From assembly GCF_000720255.1 (NCBI RefSeq), contig NZ_JOJE01000041.1:1-64000 (forward strand): DNA of 64,000 nt. Reading direction: 5' to 3'. Below, piece after piece: positions 24,591 to 32,781 of this stretch. Source of the DNA: Streptomyces griseus subsp. griseus. GTDB taxonomy: Bacteria; Actinomycetota; Actinomycetes; Streptomycetales; Streptomycetaceae. How positions within the stretch are numbered: position 1 is the first letter of the stretch; every line of letters begins with the position of its first letter. Under the pieces are notes generated by a model. That model was not told the DNA's origin. It worked only from the letters and a program-made list of their open reading frames with translations, and ran no database searches. The translations under genes were made by a program, and so were the position numbers.

Positions 24591-25415
24591 ATGAGGATCC
24601 TGATCATCGGCGGCAGCGGATTCCTGGGGACGGAGCTCGTGCGTCAGGCGGCCGCCGCGGGCTGGGAGACAGCCGCGACGTACTGTTCCCGCCCGGGCGG
24701 CGGGTCGGGAGCGTCATGGCACCGGCTCGACGTCCGTTCCGCCGGACAGGTCGATGAGCTGCTGGCGGCGGTCGCTCCCCATGCCGTCGTCGACGCGACC
24801 AGCGGGGGGAGCGACTGGGCGGTCACCGCCGACGGCTCGTTCCACGTGGCGGCAGCCGCGGCGAAGGTCGGCTGCCGCCTGGTCCACGTCTCCAGCGACG
24901 CCGTGTTCTCCGGTGCCCGGGTCCACTACGACGAGGCCTGCCTCCCCGATCCCCTCACCCCGTACGGCGCGGCGAAGGCGGCCGCCGAGACCGCTGTACG
25001 ACTGCTGTCGCCGGCCGCCGCGGTCGCACGCACGTCGTTGATCATCGGTGACGGCGGATCCGCGCACGAGCGCATGGTCCACGCCCTGGCGGCCGGTACC
25101 CGCGACGGCGTGCTGTTCACCGACGACGTCCGCTGCCCGGTGCACGTCCAGGATTTGGCCCGCGCCCTGCTGGAACTCGCAGGGTCCGACCGTGCCGGGA
25201 TGTTCCACCTCGCCGGGGCGGACGCCCTCAGCCGTCACCGACTCGGCGTCCTCATCGCCCGACGCGACGGCCTCGACGCGGCCCGCCTGCCCACGGGGCG
25301 CCGAGCCGACGCCCCCGTCCCCGGCGCCCTGGACGTCCGCCTCGACAGCAGCGCCACCCAGGAACACCTGCGCACACGGCTGCGCGGAGCCCCGGAGTTC
25401 CTGCACGTGCGGTGA
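24591..25415 (+). CDS. RmlD-like NAD(P)-dependent sugar reductase/epimerase (extended SDR)
   Basis: 274 residues. N-terminal Rossmann motif MRILIIGGSGFLGTELVRQA, VDATSGGSDW, VHVSSDAVFSGARVHYDE with a Ser/Thr-Asp region, and YGAAKAAAETAV carrying the catalytic Tyr-x3-Lys. This matches dTDP-4-dehydrorhamnose reductase-like proteins, which in actinobacteria are often stand-alone and of unknown substrate. No rmlABC genes are nearby, so a rhamnose biosynthesis role is not supported. TACCGT ends 8 nt before the ATG, so a near-leaderless start is possible. The 175-bp gap to the divergent aminotransferase holds no clear dyad. Confidence 0.82.
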   Translation: MRILIIGGSGFLGTELVRQAAAAGWETAATYCSRPGGGSGASWHRLDVRSAGQVDELLAAVAPHAVVDATSGGSDWAVTADGSFHVAAAAAKVGCRLVHVSSDAVFSGARVHYDEACLPDPLTPYGAAKAAAETAVRLLSPAAAVARTSLIIGDGGSAHERMVHALAAGTRDGVLFTDDVRCPVHVQDLARALLELAGSDRAGMFHLAGADALSRHRLGVLIARRDGLDAARLPTGRRADAPVPGALDVRLDSSATQEHLRTRLRGAPEFLHVR

Positions 25416-25536
25416 CCGCCGTCGGTCGCAGGAGGCGGTGCGGGCGGCAGTCGCACGCGTGGCGCGCGATCGGCGTCCTGAGCAGCCCCCGCTGGAGCCC
25501 GGCATCCGCTCCCCACGGAGGTCGCTGAAGGCCGGC

Positions 25537-26202
25537 TCAGAGTCGGAACACGGTGGTCACCCGGTCGGTGAGATCGTCTTCCGTCATCGTGGTGTCGACG
25601 TGGATGGTGCGCAGGTGGAGGCGCTCGGCTTCCTCCCGGATGTGGGACGTGAACAGGTGGTCGCGTTCGGCCACGTTGCGGGCGGCCCGTTCCGGGTCAC
25701 TGGTCCGCTGCACGAACCCCTCCCCTGCCGCCGACCTGCTCCGGATGGCCGCCTGGCGGAAATCTGGCGTGGGGAGGAGCCAGACGGCGTGCTCGGGGGC
25801 GGCGAGCAGAGGCTTGACCAGATGCGGGAGCAGCCGGAAGCCCTCGACGACGCATGGGTCCCGCGGGAGGCGGAGAAGGTCTTCGAGGATCAGTCCGAAG
25901 GCCTCGCCCCGGAACCAGTGGAACGTCTCCAGCATGACGTGTGCGGACCGGTTCACCCACCGCTCGTCCATGTCCATGGCCATGAACTCGTGCAGGAGGG
26001 GCGCCTCCTCGGGCGTGGTCCGGCCGGCGTGGTCCCGCATCACGTCGTCGGTCGCGTAGAGGCGCCAGCCGTGGCGGTCGGCCAGCCGGCGGGCGATCGT
26101 CGACTTGCCCGCGCCGCTCCCACCGCCGATCCAGTAGACGTGCCGCAGCCGTGCCGCGATCTCCGCGGGTTCGGCCACCTCTTCGGACGGTCCGGGCTGC
26201 AT
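25537..26202 (-). CDS. P-loop nucleoside/small-molecule kinase-like ATPase
   Basis: About 221 residues. Walker A GGGSGAGKSTIARRLADRHG, DDVMRDH in the position of a phosphate-acceptor-binding region, and late Arg/Asp-rich helices suggest a shikimate/uridine-kinase-like P-loop kinase, similar to stand-alone AAA_18/AAA_33 proteins. The substrate is unknown. I use the ATG at 26202, with GGAGAGG immediately upstream; a TTG at 26217 is an alternative. It lies 49 bp downstream of the metallo-beta-lactamase/rhodanese gene on the same strand and may be cotranscribed. Confidence 0.72.
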   Translation of the reverse strand: MQPGPSEEVAEPAEIAARLRHVYWIGGGSGAGKSTIARRLADRHGWRLYATDDVMRDHAGRTTPEEAPLLHEFMAMDMDERWVNRSAHVMLETFHWFRGEAFGLILEDLLRLPRDPCVVEGFRLLPHLVKPLLAAPEHAVWLLPTPDFRQAAIRSRSAAGEGFVQRTSDPERAARNVAERDHLFTSHIREEAERLHLRTIHVDTTMTEDDLTDRVTTVFRL

Positions 26203-26251
26203 TCCTCTCCCATCCAACGGGCTGCGTCCAAGGCGGCGGCGGACGCGGACA

Positions 26252-27631
26252 TCATCGCGGGTCTCGGCGCCTGACCACCCTCAGCCCCGCCGGCTCGGCC
26301 GCGTCGAAGCTGTCGTCGACGACGCCGACATCGCGGCCCGCGGCGTCCAGCAGAGATGCTGCGATGGCCGCGCGCATGCCGCTGGCGCAGTGCACCCATA
26401 CCCGGCCGGCGGGGATCTCACCGATCCGCTGGTAGAGGGTGTGGAGGGGAATGTGCAAGGAGATTTGGAGGTGGCTCTCGGCCCGCTCGGAGTCCCTCCG
26501 GACGTCCAGGACGACCAAGTCGCCGCGCTCGGAGACCAGTTCGGTGGCCAGCTCGGCGAAGCCGACGCGTGGGAAGGTGCGCGGTGACTCCCCGTCGCGG
26601 ATCCACGCCGTAGGCCCTCCGGTCGCCGCGGCGGCCGGGCGGTCGATGCCGACCCGCACCAGCTCGCGCTGTGCTTCGGCCAGTTGGCGCGGAGACTCGG
26701 CGAGGAGGGTGACCGGCTTGCCCCACGGGACCAGCCAGGCGAGGTACGTGGCCGGCTTGCCGTCGGCCTCGAAGTTGAAGGAGCCGGCGACATGGCCGGC
26801 GGCGAAGGCGACTCGGCCGCGCAGGTCGACGACCCACTCCCCGGCGGCCAGCCGGTCCGCGATGTCGTCGGCGTCGGCGACGGCGGGCCGGGTCAGATCC
26901 ACCGGGGGCGGGCCGACGGCGTTGAGCGGTCCCAAGTGGGCGTAGTACGCGGGGACGTCGTCCAGGCCGGCGAGTACCTGCCGCACGAAGGTGTCGACGT
27001 CCTGCACGAGGGCGTCGTTGGCCGTCTTCTCCTTGCCGATGGTCGTGGCGTCGCGGCCGGCCGGGCCGGAGGAGCAGAAGCTGCCGAAGCCGTGCGTGGG
27101 CAGCACCGGGGTCTCGTCGGGCAGCTCGGCGGCGAGGCGGCGGGCGGAGGCGTGCTGGTCGCGGGCGAGTCGTTCGGTCAGCCGGGGGTCGACCAGGTCG
27201 GGGCGGCCGACGGTGCCGATGAGGAGGGATCCGCCGGTGAAGACGGCGACCGGCGTCCCACCGTCCTGGAGCACGTACGACATGTGGTGGGGCGTGTGGC
27301 CGGGGGTGGCGAGCGCGCGCAGGGTCAGGCCGGAGTCGATGTCCGTGGTGTCGCCGTCGTGGACGGGGACCCGTTCGACGGACACCCTGGCGGCGGCCGG
27401 GACGAGGTACGCGGCGCCGGTGAGGCGGGCCAGCTCCGGGCCGCCCGTCAGGTAGTCGTTGTGGATGTGTGTCTCGACGACGTGGGAGACGCGCACGCCT
27501 CGGCGGGCGGCTGCGGCGATCACCCGGTCGACGTCCCGGGGCGGGTCCACGGCGACGGCCGTGTGCGCGGCTCCCGCGAGGTAGCTGTGGTTGCCGAGCC
27601 CTGCGGTCTCGATGGTGTCGATGTAGAACAC
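26252..27631 (-). CDS. Metallo-beta-lactamase-fold / double rhodanese protein (persulfide dioxygenase-like)
   Basis: 459 residues. The N-terminal MBL domain has THIHNDYLTGG (54-64) in place of the usual THxHxDH, then ATPGHTPHHMSYVL and LPTHGFGSFCSSG. Two rhodanese domains follow. The first (VVDLRGRVAFAAGHVAGSFN) lacks a catalytic Cys. The second (VVLDVRRDSERAESHLQ ... VWVHCASGMRAA) keeps the active-site Cys loop. The architecture is that of ETHE1/CstB-like sulfur-handling proteins, which oxidise persulfides and transfer sulfane sulfur. GTG at 27631 has GGAAGGGAG upstream. It diverges from the SARP gene. Confidence 0.85.
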   Translation of the reverse strand: MFYIDTIETAGLGNHSYLAGAAHTAVAVDPPRDVDRVIAAAARRGVRVSHVVETHIHNDYLTGGPELARLTGAAYLVPAAARVSVERVPVHDGDTTDIDSGLTLRALATPGHTPHHMSYVLQDGGTPVAVFTGGSLLIGTVGRPDLVDPRLTERLARDQHASARRLAAELPDETPVLPTHGFGSFCSSGPAGRDATTIGKEKTANDALVQDVDTFVRQVLAGLDDVPAYYAHLGPLNAVGPPPVDLTRPAVADADDIADRLAAGEWVVDLRGRVAFAAGHVAGSFNFEADGKPATYLAWLVPWGKPVTLLAESPRQLAEAQRELVRVGIDRPAAAATGGPTAWIRDGESPRTFPRVGFAELATELVSERGDLVVLDVRRDSERAESHLQISLHIPLHTLYQRIGEIPAGRVWVHCASGMRAAIAASLLDAAGRDVGVVDDSFDAAEPAGLRVVRRRDPR

Positions 27632-27853
27632 CGGGGCGCTCCCTTCCTGTGGCCATTGTCCGCCGGGGGTCGTGGTGACGCTGTCGACTACCCGTGTGAC
27701 CTTCGGTGACACCGTGGGCAGGCAGGAGCGGTGGGCGGGCGCGTTGGCTGAGAGTGCACCGCCTGTGGTCCGGGAGCGCAGGGGGCGGCGGTGTTCGCCC
27801 GGCCGCCCTTCTACCCTGCTCCCAGGGGGTCGAGGGCAGGGGGTTGCACGGAG

Positions 27854-29776
27854 TTGACGCGGTTCGAGGTATTGGGTCCGCTGCGGGTGTGCGAGGGGGG
27901 CAGGGAGCTCGATCTGGGGTTCCCCCAGCAGCGCGCCCTGCTGGGCCTGCTCCTGGTGCGGGTGGGCCGGCCCGTGCCGGCGGGCGAGATGGTGGACGTG
28001 CTCTGGCCGGAGCGGCCGCCGGTCAGCGCGCCGAACGTGGTGCGCCGGTACGTCGGGGCGCTGCGGCGGCTGCTCGAGCCCGGTCTGCCGCCCCGGGCGC
28101 CCGGCCGCAGGCTGCTGCGCCGGGCCGGTGGCTGTCTGCTGGCGGCGGACGAGGACGAGGTCGACCTGCTGCGCTTCCGCGGTCTGGCCAAGCGGGGCAA
28201 GCGGGCGGCCGCCACGGGCAGGCCCGAGGTGGCGCTGCGGCACTTCGTCGAGGCGCTCGGCGAGTGGCGGGGGCCGGTGGCGATGGGGATCCCCTCGTCG
28301 GTGCGGGAGCACGCGGTGTTCGCCGCGGTGGAGCGCGAGCTCGTGCACACGACGGTGATGGCGGCCGACGTGGCGCTGCTGTGCGGCCGGACCGAGCCCG
28401 TCCTGCCGCGGCTGCGCCGGGCCGTCGAGCTCGACCCGCTGAACGAGTCGTTGCACGCCCGCCTCGTCATGGCCCTCGCCGCCTGCGGGTTGCAGGCCGA
28501 GGCGCTGGCCGCGTACGAGGGCGTACGACGGCTGCTGGCCGAGGAGTTGGGCGTGTCGCCCGGGGGCGAGCTGGCGGCCGCCCACACCCGGGTGCTGCGT
28601 CAGGAGCTGCGGCCCGTCGGCCTGGCGCCTGGGCCGCGGACGTGGACGGCTCGGTGCGCGGAGTCGCAGGCGTCCCAGGTGTCCGAGCCGGTGGTGCGGC
28701 CCGCGCAACTGCCGCCGGATCTGCCGGTGTTCACCGGTCGGCAGGGCGAGCTGAGCAGCTTGCTGGAGGTCACCGGGGTGGCGGCCGGGTCGGCGGGCGC
28801 GCCCGCGACGGTGCTGATCGGCGGCATGGCCGGCATCGGCAAGACCACGCTCGCGGTGCGCTGGGCCCACGAGGTCGCCGACCGGTTCCCGGACGGTCAA
28901 CTCCTCGTCGAGCTGCGAGGGTTCGCCCCGTCCCGGACGCCGGTGGAGCCGGCCGAGGCGCTGCGTGGGATGCTCGCCGCGCTCGGCGTGCCCGCGGGCC
29001 GGCTGCCGGGTGGCCTCGACGCCCTCGCCGGGCTGTACCGGAGCGTGCTGTCGGGACGGCGGCTGCTCGTCCTGCTGGACGACGCCTCCGACACCGACCA
29101 GGTGCGGCCGCTGCTGCCCGCGTCGCCCGGCTGTCTGACGCTGGTGACCAGCCGCAACGGGCTGCCGGGACTGGTCGCCTCCGGTGCTCACCCACTGCGG
29201 CTGGACCTGCCGTCGGCCGCGGACGCGCGGGCCGTGCTGGCCCTGCGCGTCGGTCGGGAGCGGCTGGCCGCCGAGCCCGCGGCGGCCGACGAGATCGTCG
29301 AGCGCTGCGGCCGGCTGCCGCTGGCGCTGGCCATCGTGGCCGCCCGCGCCACCGCCCGGCCGGGCTTTCCGCTCGCGGCCATCGCCGCGGAGCTGCGGGA
29401 GTCCCGGGGCAGCCTCGACGCGTTCGCGGGACCGGTGGGGGCCGCCGACGCCCGTCTCGCCTTCGCCTCGTCCTACCGCTGTCTGCCGCCCGAGAGCGCC
29501 CGGCTGTTCCGTCTGCTGTCCCTGCACCCCGGCCCGGACCTCACCCCGGACACGGCCGCCGCCCTCGCGGGTCTGCCCATTCGCGCGGCCCGTCTGATCC
29601 TCGACGACCTCGCCGAGGCCCACCTGGTCACCGAGCACGCCCCGGGCCGCTACGCCCCGCACGACCTGTTGCGCGTATTCGCCACCGAACTGGCGCAGAC
29701 GTACGACTCCCTGACGGATCGCCAGTCCGCGCGGCAGCGCCTGTCCGACCACTTCGCGCGCAACGGCGGTACGTAG
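27854..29776 (+). CDS. SARP-type regulator with NB-ARC ATPase domain
   Basis: About 640 residues: an OmpR-like winged-helix DNA-binding domain (FEVLGPLRVCEGGRELDLG, QQRALLGLLLVRVGRPVPAG), a bacterial transcriptional activation domain (BTAD, HFVEALGEWRG, LAAYEGVRRLLAEELG), then an NB-ARC NTPase with P-loop GGMAGIGKTTLAV (near residue 325), Walker B RLLVLLDDASD and GLPLAL-like GRLPLALAIV. Large SARPs such as AfsR continue into TPR repeats, which are absent here. SARPs activate secondary metabolite genes; no biosynthetic cluster is evident nearby. The TTG at 27854 gives the family N-terminus; a GTG at 27791 would add 21 unconserved residues. Confidence 0.85.
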   Translation: MTRFEVLGPLRVCEGGRELDLGFPQQRALLGLLLVRVGRPVPAGEMVDVLWPERPPVSAPNVVRRYVGALRRLLEPGLPPRAPGRRLLRRAGGCLLAADEDEVDLLRFRGLAKRGKRAAATGRPEVALRHFVEALGEWRGPVAMGIPSSVREHAVFAAVERELVHTTVMAADVALLCGRTEPVLPRLRRAVELDPLNESLHARLVMALAACGLQAEALAAYEGVRRLLAEELGVSPGGELAAAHTRVLRQELRPVGLAPGPRTWTARCAESQASQVSEPVVRPAQLPPDLPVFTGRQGELSSLLEVTGVAAGSAGAPATVLIGGMAGIGKTTLAVRWAHEVADRFPDGQLLVELRGFAPSRTPVEPAEALRGMLAALGVPAGRLPGGLDALAGLYRSVLSGRRLLVLLDDASDTDQVRPLLPASPGCLTLVTSRNGLPGLVASGAHPLRLDLPSAADARAVLALRVGRERLAAEPAAADEIVERCGRLPLALAIVAARATARPGFPLAAIAAELRESRGSLDAFAGPVGAADARLAFASSYRCLPPESARLFRLLSLHPGPDLTPDTAAALAGLPIRAARLILDDLAEAHLVTEHAPGRYAPHDLLRVFATELAQTYDSLTDRQSARQRLSDHFARNGGT

Positions 29777-29888
29777 CCCGGCCGTTGTCACCGCGATGTC
29801 ACTTCTTTTGCACAACCGTCCTTCTACGCTCCCTCCCGTGGTGAATGTGCAGGTGAGCTGCGGTGAGTTGGCCTCGGAGGCGACGAAG

Positions 29889-30758
29889 ATGAACGAGACG
29901 GTGTGCCGGATGCCGAGAGGCCTGGACGTCGTCGTCACCGGTGCGGACCCCGCACGGCTGCCCGGCGGGGGTCCGTGGTCCCCGGGTCGGCGGCTGATCG
30001 CGCAGGCGGGTGGCGCGTACCTCTTCGTGGGCATCCGCGGCGGCGGCCGGGCCCTGGACGTGCCGGAGCCCCGAACCTCCCTGATGGAGCCGGGGGACAT
30101 CTGCTTCTACGACGCGGACCGGCCGCCCGTGCTGGACTTCCCGGAGCACTGCCGGCTGAAGGTCTTCCTCGTTCCGCGCGAGGCGCTGGGGCTTCAGGAA
30201 CGGGACGTGCGCCGGGTCATGGCGGCCCCGGTGAGCCGGTCCTCGCGGATGGGGGCGCTGCTGTCGCCGTTCCTGTCGGAGCTCGCGGACACGGTCTCCG
30301 TGTCGCGTCCGTCGGTCGGCGAGATGCTCGCCTGGAACGCCGTGAACCTGCTGACCACGCTGGCCGCGGACCAGCTGGGCCAGGACGCGGCGGGCCTGCC
30401 CGAGACCCGGTCACCGCTGCTGTCGCGCATCCTGGGCTTCGTCGACCGGCATCTGGCCGACTCGGACCTGTCCCCCGAGATGATCGCCGGGGCCCATCAC
30501 ATCTCCGTGCGCTACCTGCACAGGCTGTTCCAGGACGAGGGCACGACGGTCGGCCGCTGGATCCAGCGCCGCCGTCTGGAGGAGTGCCGCCGGGACCTCG
30601 TGCACCGGGTGCGCGGCAGGCAGACGATCGCCGCGGTCGCGGGCCGCTGGGGCTTCCTCAGCGCCACCCACTTCAGCCGCGTGTTCCGTGCCGCGTACGG
30701 CATGTCCCCCAGCGAGTGGCGGGACACGGGCCGGGGGACACGGGCGCTGAGCCGATAG
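29889..30758 (+). CDS. AraC-family transcriptional regulator (AraC-binding-like domain)
   Basis: About 289 residues: an N-terminal cupin-like sensing domain (LFVGIRGGGRALDV, MEPGDICFYDADRPPVLDFP) and a C-terminal double HTH (HLADSDLSPEMIAGAHHISVRYLHRLF, RGRQTIAAVAGRWGFLSATHFSRVFRAAYG). The pattern fits the AraC_binding_2/NphR type, controllers of catabolic operons. I take the ATG at 29889 with GGAGG upstream. The GTG codons at 29838/29841 are an alternative, because TACGCT ends 7 nt before them and would give a leaderless message. It converges on the DUF1275 gene, whose four-gene operon is a possible target. Confidence 0.86.
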   Translation: MNETVCRMPRGLDVVVTGADPARLPGGGPWSPGRRLIAQAGGAYLFVGIRGGGRALDVPEPRTSLMEPGDICFYDADRPPVLDFPEHCRLKVFLVPREALGLQERDVRRVMAAPVSRSSRMGALLSPFLSELADTVSVSRPSVGEMLAWNAVNLLTTLAADQLGQDAAGLPETRSPLLSRILGFVDRHLADSDLSPEMIAGAHHISVRYLHRLFQDEGTTVGRWIQRRRLEECRRDLVHRVRGRQTIAAVAGRWGFLSATHFSRVFRAAYGMSPSEWRDTGRGTRALSR

Positions 30759-30787
30759 AGAGCCGGTGGGTGGAGTCGACGGCTCGG

Positions 30788-31525
30788 TCAGGACGGGGGT
30801 CTCGTCCAGACCGCGCCGGACACCGAGAGGCGGTACGCCGACCCCGAGACCGTGGCCAGCAGCAGGAACGCCAGGACCAGGGTGAGGTGCAGGTCGGCGT
30901 GGAGAAAGAGGGCGGCGCCGACGAGGGCGCCGAGGAACATGGCCACGACCGACAGGACGCGTCGGCCGGGCCGGGGGGCTGCGCCGCCGGCCGGGAGGGA
31001 GTCGGCGGCGAGCCCCGTGAGGGTGAGGGTCAGGACGGTCGTGGTCAGATCCGGGACGCGCAGCCGCCTGGCGACCGCGTTCTGCAGGCCCATGGCGAGG
31101 GCGAGGACCACGATCAGGGCGTACTGGACCCTGGTGGTCACCTCGCCGTGCGCGATCAGCACGACGGCGACGGTGACGGCGAAGAGCACCGCCTGGAGCC
31201 CGGTGGCCGCGGCCAGCAGGCGCCCGCGATGCCCGGCGAACCGGGTGCCGAAGCGTCCCCCCGCCAGCGCCCCGGTCAGGAACGCGGCCATCGCGACGAT
31301 CGACGCGCTCGCGGACAGTCCCGGCGCGCCGGCCAGGGCGAACCCGAGGAAGACCACGTTCCCGGTCATATTGGCGACGAAGACATGGCCGAGCGCCAGA
31401 TAGCTCACGGCGTCGACCAGTCCGGTGACGACGGTCAGCGCCAGCAGGAGCGGGGGCAGCGGGCCGTGCGGGTCCTCCCGGGGCGGCGCGAGCGTGCGGG
31501 CCGCGTCAGTCAGCAGCTTGCGCAT
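30788..31525 (-). CDS. DUF1275 (YoaK-type) integral membrane protein
   Basis: About 245 residues with six or seven hydrophobic segments. The diagnostic start PPLLLALTVVTGLVDAVSYL, followed by GHVFVANMTGNVVFLGFAL and LALAMGLQNAVARRL, matches DUF1275/YoaK. The biochemical function of the family is not established. The ATG at 31525 has AGGAGG upstream and lies inside the end of the DoxX gene (20-nt overlap). It is the last gene of a four-gene leftward operon. Confidence 0.86.
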   Translation of the reverse strand: MRKLLTDAARTLAPPREDPHGPLPPLLLALTVVTGLVDAVSYLALGHVFVANMTGNVVFLGFALAGAPGLSASASIVAMAAFLTGALAGGRFGTRFAGHRGRLLAAATGLQAVLFAVTVAVVLIAHGEVTTRVQYALIVVLALAMGLQNAVARRLRVPDLTTTVLTLTLTGLAADSLPAGGAAPRPGRRVLSVVAMFLGALVGAALFLHADLHLTLVLAFLLLATVSGSAYRLSVSGAVWTRPPS

Positions 31526-32030
31526 ACGGGGTCCTCCTGCCCGGAGCGGACGGGCGGCGCAGCACCACACGGGTGAGCAGTCCGCAGGCGGGGCCGGTCA
31601 CGAGAGCCGCGGGGCCGGCCCACCACGGCCAGGGAGTCAGCCCGACGACGTGGTCGGCGGACCAGCGGCCGGGGCCGGTGAGGGCCAGTACCCCGGCGAC
31701 GACGACGAGGACCAGGGGGTACTCGTACCCGTCGTTCTGTACCCAGAGTCCGTTGTGCCACTTGACGGTGGCGGCGACCGTCATCACCCCCACGGCGGTC
31801 GTCGCCGCCGCGGGGGTGAGCAGTCCGGCCGCCAGGAACAGACCGGCGCCGAGCTGGCCGGCGCCCGCGGCGAGCGCGGTGAGCCGGCCGCCGCGGAAGC
31901 CGTCGTGGCGGAATTCCTCGGTGCCGCCCGCGAGGCCGTTGCCGCCCAGGTGGAAGCTGACCTTCTGCACTCCGTGCCCGGCGATGAGAAGGCCCGCCAC
32001 CAGCCGGAGGATCAACAGTCCGGTGTCCAT
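31506..32030 (-). CDS. DoxX-family membrane protein
   Basis: 174 residues with four hydrophobic segments in DoxX order: LLILRLVAGLLIAGHGVQKV, RLTALAAGAGQLGAGLFLAAGL, TTAVGVMTVAATVKWHNG and YPLVLVVVAGVLALTG. DoxX-like proteins act in membrane redox reactions (thiosulfate:quinone oxidoreductase subunit, oxidative stress complexes), but many are uncharacterised. It overlaps DUF1275 and lies 45 bp downstream of the isochorismatase-like gene. Confidence 0.86.
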   Translation of the reverse strand: MDTGLLILRLVAGLLIAGHGVQKVSFHLGGNGLAGGTEEFRHDGFRGGRLTALAAGAGQLGAGLFLAAGLLTPAAATTAVGVMTVAATVKWHNGLWVQNDGYEYPLVLVVVAGVLALTGPGRWSADHVVGLTPWPWWAGPAALVTGPACGLLTRVVLRRPSAPGRRTPYAQAAD

Positions 32031-32075
32031 TGCGTGTGTGTTCCTGTCCGTTCCTGACGCCCAGGGATCGGCGGC

Positions 32076-32738
32076 TCAGCCGGCCGCGTGGGCGCCGATG
32101 ACGGCCTGCGCGTAGACGACCCCGAGGCCGTAGGCGCCGGCGTGCTCCTTCACGACCTCCGTGGTGGACACGTACGTCTCCGTACGCGCCCAGTCGCGCT
32201 GGAGCTCCAGGAGCACCTGGACCCAGGTCACCGGGACGGCACCCGCCTGGATCATGCGCTGGACGGCGTGCTCGTGGGCCTGCGGGCTGACACCGCCGGA
32301 GGCGTCGGTGACGACGTAGACCTCGTAGCCCTGAGCGAGCGCGGACAGGGTGGGCAGGACGATGCAGACCTCGGTCCACAGGCCGGCGATGACGAGCTTC
32401 TTGCGGCCGGTCGCCTTGACCGCCTCGACGAAGTCGACGTCCTCCCAGGCGTTCATCGTGGTGCGGTCGATGACCTTGTGGCCGGGGAAGACGTCCGCGA
32501 GCTGCGGCAGGAGGGGGCCGGAGAAGGACTCGGCGGCCACCGTGCTCAGCACCACGGGCACGTCGAAGACCTTGGCGGCCTTGGCCAGGCCGACGGTCGC
32601 GTTGATGATCGCGGTGCGGTCGCCGCTGCCGGTGCCGAAGAACATCTGCGGCTGGTGGTCCACGAGCAGCACGGCGGCGTTGTCCGGGGTGAGCAGGTCG
32701 GGGCCGGGGGCTGCGGTGACGTTGTCGATGTCGACCAT
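32076..32738 (-). CDS. Isochorismatase-like cysteine hydrolase (YcaC type)
   Basis: About 220 residues. The catalytic triad of the cysteine-hydrolase superfamily is in view: Asp in AVLLVDHQPQMF, Lys in PGHKVIDRTTMNAW, and Cys in AGLWTEVCIVLPTL. The family hydrolyses amides or vinyl ethers (nicotinamidase, isochorismatase), and YcaC-like proteins are octamers of unknown substrate. The ATG at 32738 has AAAGG upstream. It lies downstream of the YtcJ-like amidohydrolase; together they may degrade one amide-containing compound (inference). Confidence 0.86.
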   Translation of the reverse strand: MVDIDNVTAAPGPDLLTPDNAAVLLVDHQPQMFFGTGSGDRTAIINATVGLAKAAKVFDVPVVLSTVAAESFSGPLLPQLADVFPGHKVIDRTTMNAWEDVDFVEAVKATGRKKLVIAGLWTEVCIVLPTLSALAQGYEVYVVTDASGGVSPQAHEHAVQRMIQAGAVPVTWVQVLLELQRDWARTETYVSTTEVVKEHAGAYGLGVVYAQAVIGAHAAG

Positions 32739-32755
32739 GGGAGTGCCTTTCATGA

Positions 32756-32774
32756 GGGGAGGGGAGGGGAGGGG
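32756..32774 (+). repeat. G-quadruplex motif between the amidohydrolase and isochorismatase genes
   Basis: GGGGAGGGGAGGGGAGGGG: four G4 tracts with single-A loops on the plus strand, the template strand for the leftward operon. It lies in the 43-bp gap between the two genes. Confidence 0.8.
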
Positions 32775-32781
32775 TGAAGGG

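Noticed and set aside
24591..25415. dTDP-rhamnose biosynthesis gene rmlD
   Set aside because: The fold and Tyr-Lys motif fit, but no rmlA, rmlB or rmlC is nearby and the RmlD-like family is functionally mixed.
27632..30100. Minus-strand extension of the metallo-beta-lactamase frame upstream of 27631
   Set aside because: The frame stays open through the SARP gene, but the added sequence is an antisense shadow. The GTG at 27631 with GGAAGGGAG is the natural start.
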